A DNA stretch of 64,000 nucleotides from Trichodelitschia bisporula (taxonomy: Eukaryota; Ascomycota; Dothideomycetes; Phaeotrichales; Phaeotrichaceae). The notes beneath the pieces are model-generated. The model saw only the letters and a program-made list of their open reading frames with translations, was not told the DNA's origin and did no database searches. Positions 62,545 to 64,000 of the stretch are shown piece by piece. Location: contig ML996687.1 of the NCBI GenBank assembly GCA_010356995.1, positions 1,211,148-1,275,147 on the forward strand, given 5' to 3'. Positions within the stretch are counted from its first letter, which is position 1, and every line of letters starts with the position of its first letter. The position numbers and the translations under genes were made by a program.

Positions 62545-64000
62545 TACTGCTGTTGAACTCGGGACCCGGCCACGCGGTAAAGATGCAGATGCGGATGCGA
62601 ATGCGCCGGCTCGTCGCCAAATCTGGCGTTAATGCTGAGAGGAACCAGCGATGGTAGCAAAGGTCTTCAGAATCTGAAAAGTCCCGTGGTTGGAAGATGT
62701 CGTCTCGTGGGTCCAGTAAGAGCACAGACACCGAGGGTTGCAATATCAAGGTCGTACTAAAGGCCGTTAGCATATGCAGCAACCTATCGCGACAACGACC
62801 GGGGAGGCAATCGCCCTCCATCATCAACGACTGACGTTAAGAGGCTACTAACCGTTTAAGCTCCCGCTGTGGAGAAAGGCGCTAGAGTGTCGAGTGTGAA
62901 GACGGCGCAGTGAGTTCTCGACCTTTCATTGATAGCTAAGAGGCCGCACGAATTTCGTAGTGCTGGCGACGGACCTTTGTTCAAAGAACACTATTAATCG
63001 TAAGCCCGATTCATATCGAGTCATCTCTCTCTCGACCACGTCGCCGCGCAGCAGCTGGTCATCACGCTCTCAGCTTGACCACCTGGCCGGCCGGGCTTAA
63101 CAGCAGCCCAGCGAGCCCGGCCTCACCAAGCCACCACCACTGTCCGCCAAAAAGCCCAGAAATGAATGACCACAACTCACATACCTCCAAGGCAGCCAAC
63201 AAACCGATAAACCGACATCAACCCAGCGCAGCGGTAGGAGATTTACGACACCTGAAAGGATGCAGTAACTAGTGAGGCGGGGTTCTCTAAAACTAGCCAG
63301 CTCTGGGGGGGGAGAGGAAGGGAGGGGGGAGGGGGGTAAGGAGCGAGGCGGGGCATGTTCATGAGGCTGAAGCCCTGCTATGAAGCCTTCTTTTCACTCC
63401 GTCCCCTTCCATTTCCCACCCCCCCCCAGGCCTGTCAAACCACTTCAAAGAACAGGATAATCGCCCCCTCCCCCACTCCCCGCCCGCAACCGCCATTGGC
63501 CTGTTCCACGATGCACATGGTCCCAACCTGCACGTCCTGGTCGACAGGCTGCAGTTCACCAAAAGCAGCGAGCCTGGAAGCAGCCACGTCTCTCAGGTCG
63601 TGCTGCTAGCGGCTCTGGGGCGTAAGTTGTAAACCATAGAGCGCATGTTGAATACAGGCTGCCACTCGTGATGTGCGGTACATGCCTTTCTCTTCACGAT
63701 AATCTCGTCGGAGGTACAACAGACCAGCTGGATGGCTATTGATCGACATACCCTCCTCGGAGAAAAAAAGCCACCGGCAACCGCAGCCGGGCCAAGGGCC
63801 CAGGAAGGCGGCCTCAAAACCGTACTCGCTTTCCCGCCTCAAAGATCGAAACCGGATATCAATTCACTCGTCTCGTACTGTGTAAACGCGGGCTCACCTG
63901 ATGAGAGCCGTGATTAGTAGATTAAGCTAGATAATTATCAGACTGTACCATCGACAATCCTCGCGTGTGTGCTTCGCCCGCATGAAGCGTTTTGCTCCCC
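62545..64000. other. Promoter of the ankyrin gene and spacer to window edge
   Basis: No supported gene. A G-rich tract lies at 63,303-63,340. Short ORFs near 63,360-63,920 on either strand lack convincing composition. Confidence 0.55.

Noticed and set aside
1-64000. Transposons, retroelements, CRISPR arrays, rRNA genes, secondary-metabolite clusters
   Set aside because: I saw no reverse transcriptase, integrase, transposase, paired long repeats, spaced direct repeats, 5S/18S/28S signatures, or PKS/NRPS motifs.

Overview
This window is nuclear DNA of a filamentous ascomycete. The genes have very short introns (about 43-61 nt) with GT..CTAAC/CTGAC..AG signals, ubiquitous fungal housekeeping genes (KAR2, PNO1, RRP9, DPH6, MDM31), a Seb1/MsnA-type stress zinc-finger factor, and fungus-specific proteins with STAND-type or HeLo-type N-terminal regions. 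A Dothideomycete-like member of Pezizomycotina is my best guess, but that placement is inference only.

Layout. Positions 1-11,100 are gene-poor and decayed: simple repeats, small tandem repeats, frame-broken relics, and one piece that reads like the C-terminal half of the SAGA subunit Ngg1/Ada3. Positions 11,145-27,188 are gene-dense: a UBX-domain p97/Cdc48 cofactor (minus), MDM31 (minus) head-to-head with PNO1 (plus), DPH6 (minus), a very large 3-exon low-complexity/coiled-coil protein (minus), and a divergent DUF7580/HeLo-like protein (plus). Positions 27,189-31,640 are mostly non-coding, with a tiny two-exon single-pass membrane protein (28,912-29,316, minus). KAR2/BiP (31,831-34,056, five exons, C-terminal HDEL) is followed by a minus-strand tRNA-Gln(UUG) carrying an intron. 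Positions 34,636-47,491 form a gene desert of nearly 13 kb with a decayed plus-strand coding relic and two strong DNA hairpins; its right end is the pyrimidine-rich leader of the Msn2/Seb1-like factor (47,492-49,521). RRP9 (minus) is divergent from a four-exon fungal membrane protein of unknown function (plus). A 13-exon MFS sugar-transporter-like gene (56,823-59,638) and a four-exon STAND-N-terminal/ankyrin protein (60,330-62,544, minus) complete the window.

How the genes relate. There is no metabolic gene cluster. PNO1 and RRP9 act in small-subunit ribosome assembly, DPH6 modifies eEF2, KAR2 and the UBX protein act in ER folding and ubiquitin-Cdc48 proteostasis, and the Msn2-like factor would be a stress regulator. 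The accessory content most worth attention is the pair of proteins with domain patterns seen in fungal self/non-self recognition (25,278-27,188 and 60,330-62,544), the giant WG-motif/coiled-coil protein beside the first of them, and the two unknown membrane proteins. I saw no reverse transcriptase, integrase, transposase, capsid gene or CRISPR array. Exon coordinates were derived by reading splice signals and keeping the frame; each multi-exon model closes to a whole number of codons, but none has been tested against transcripts.
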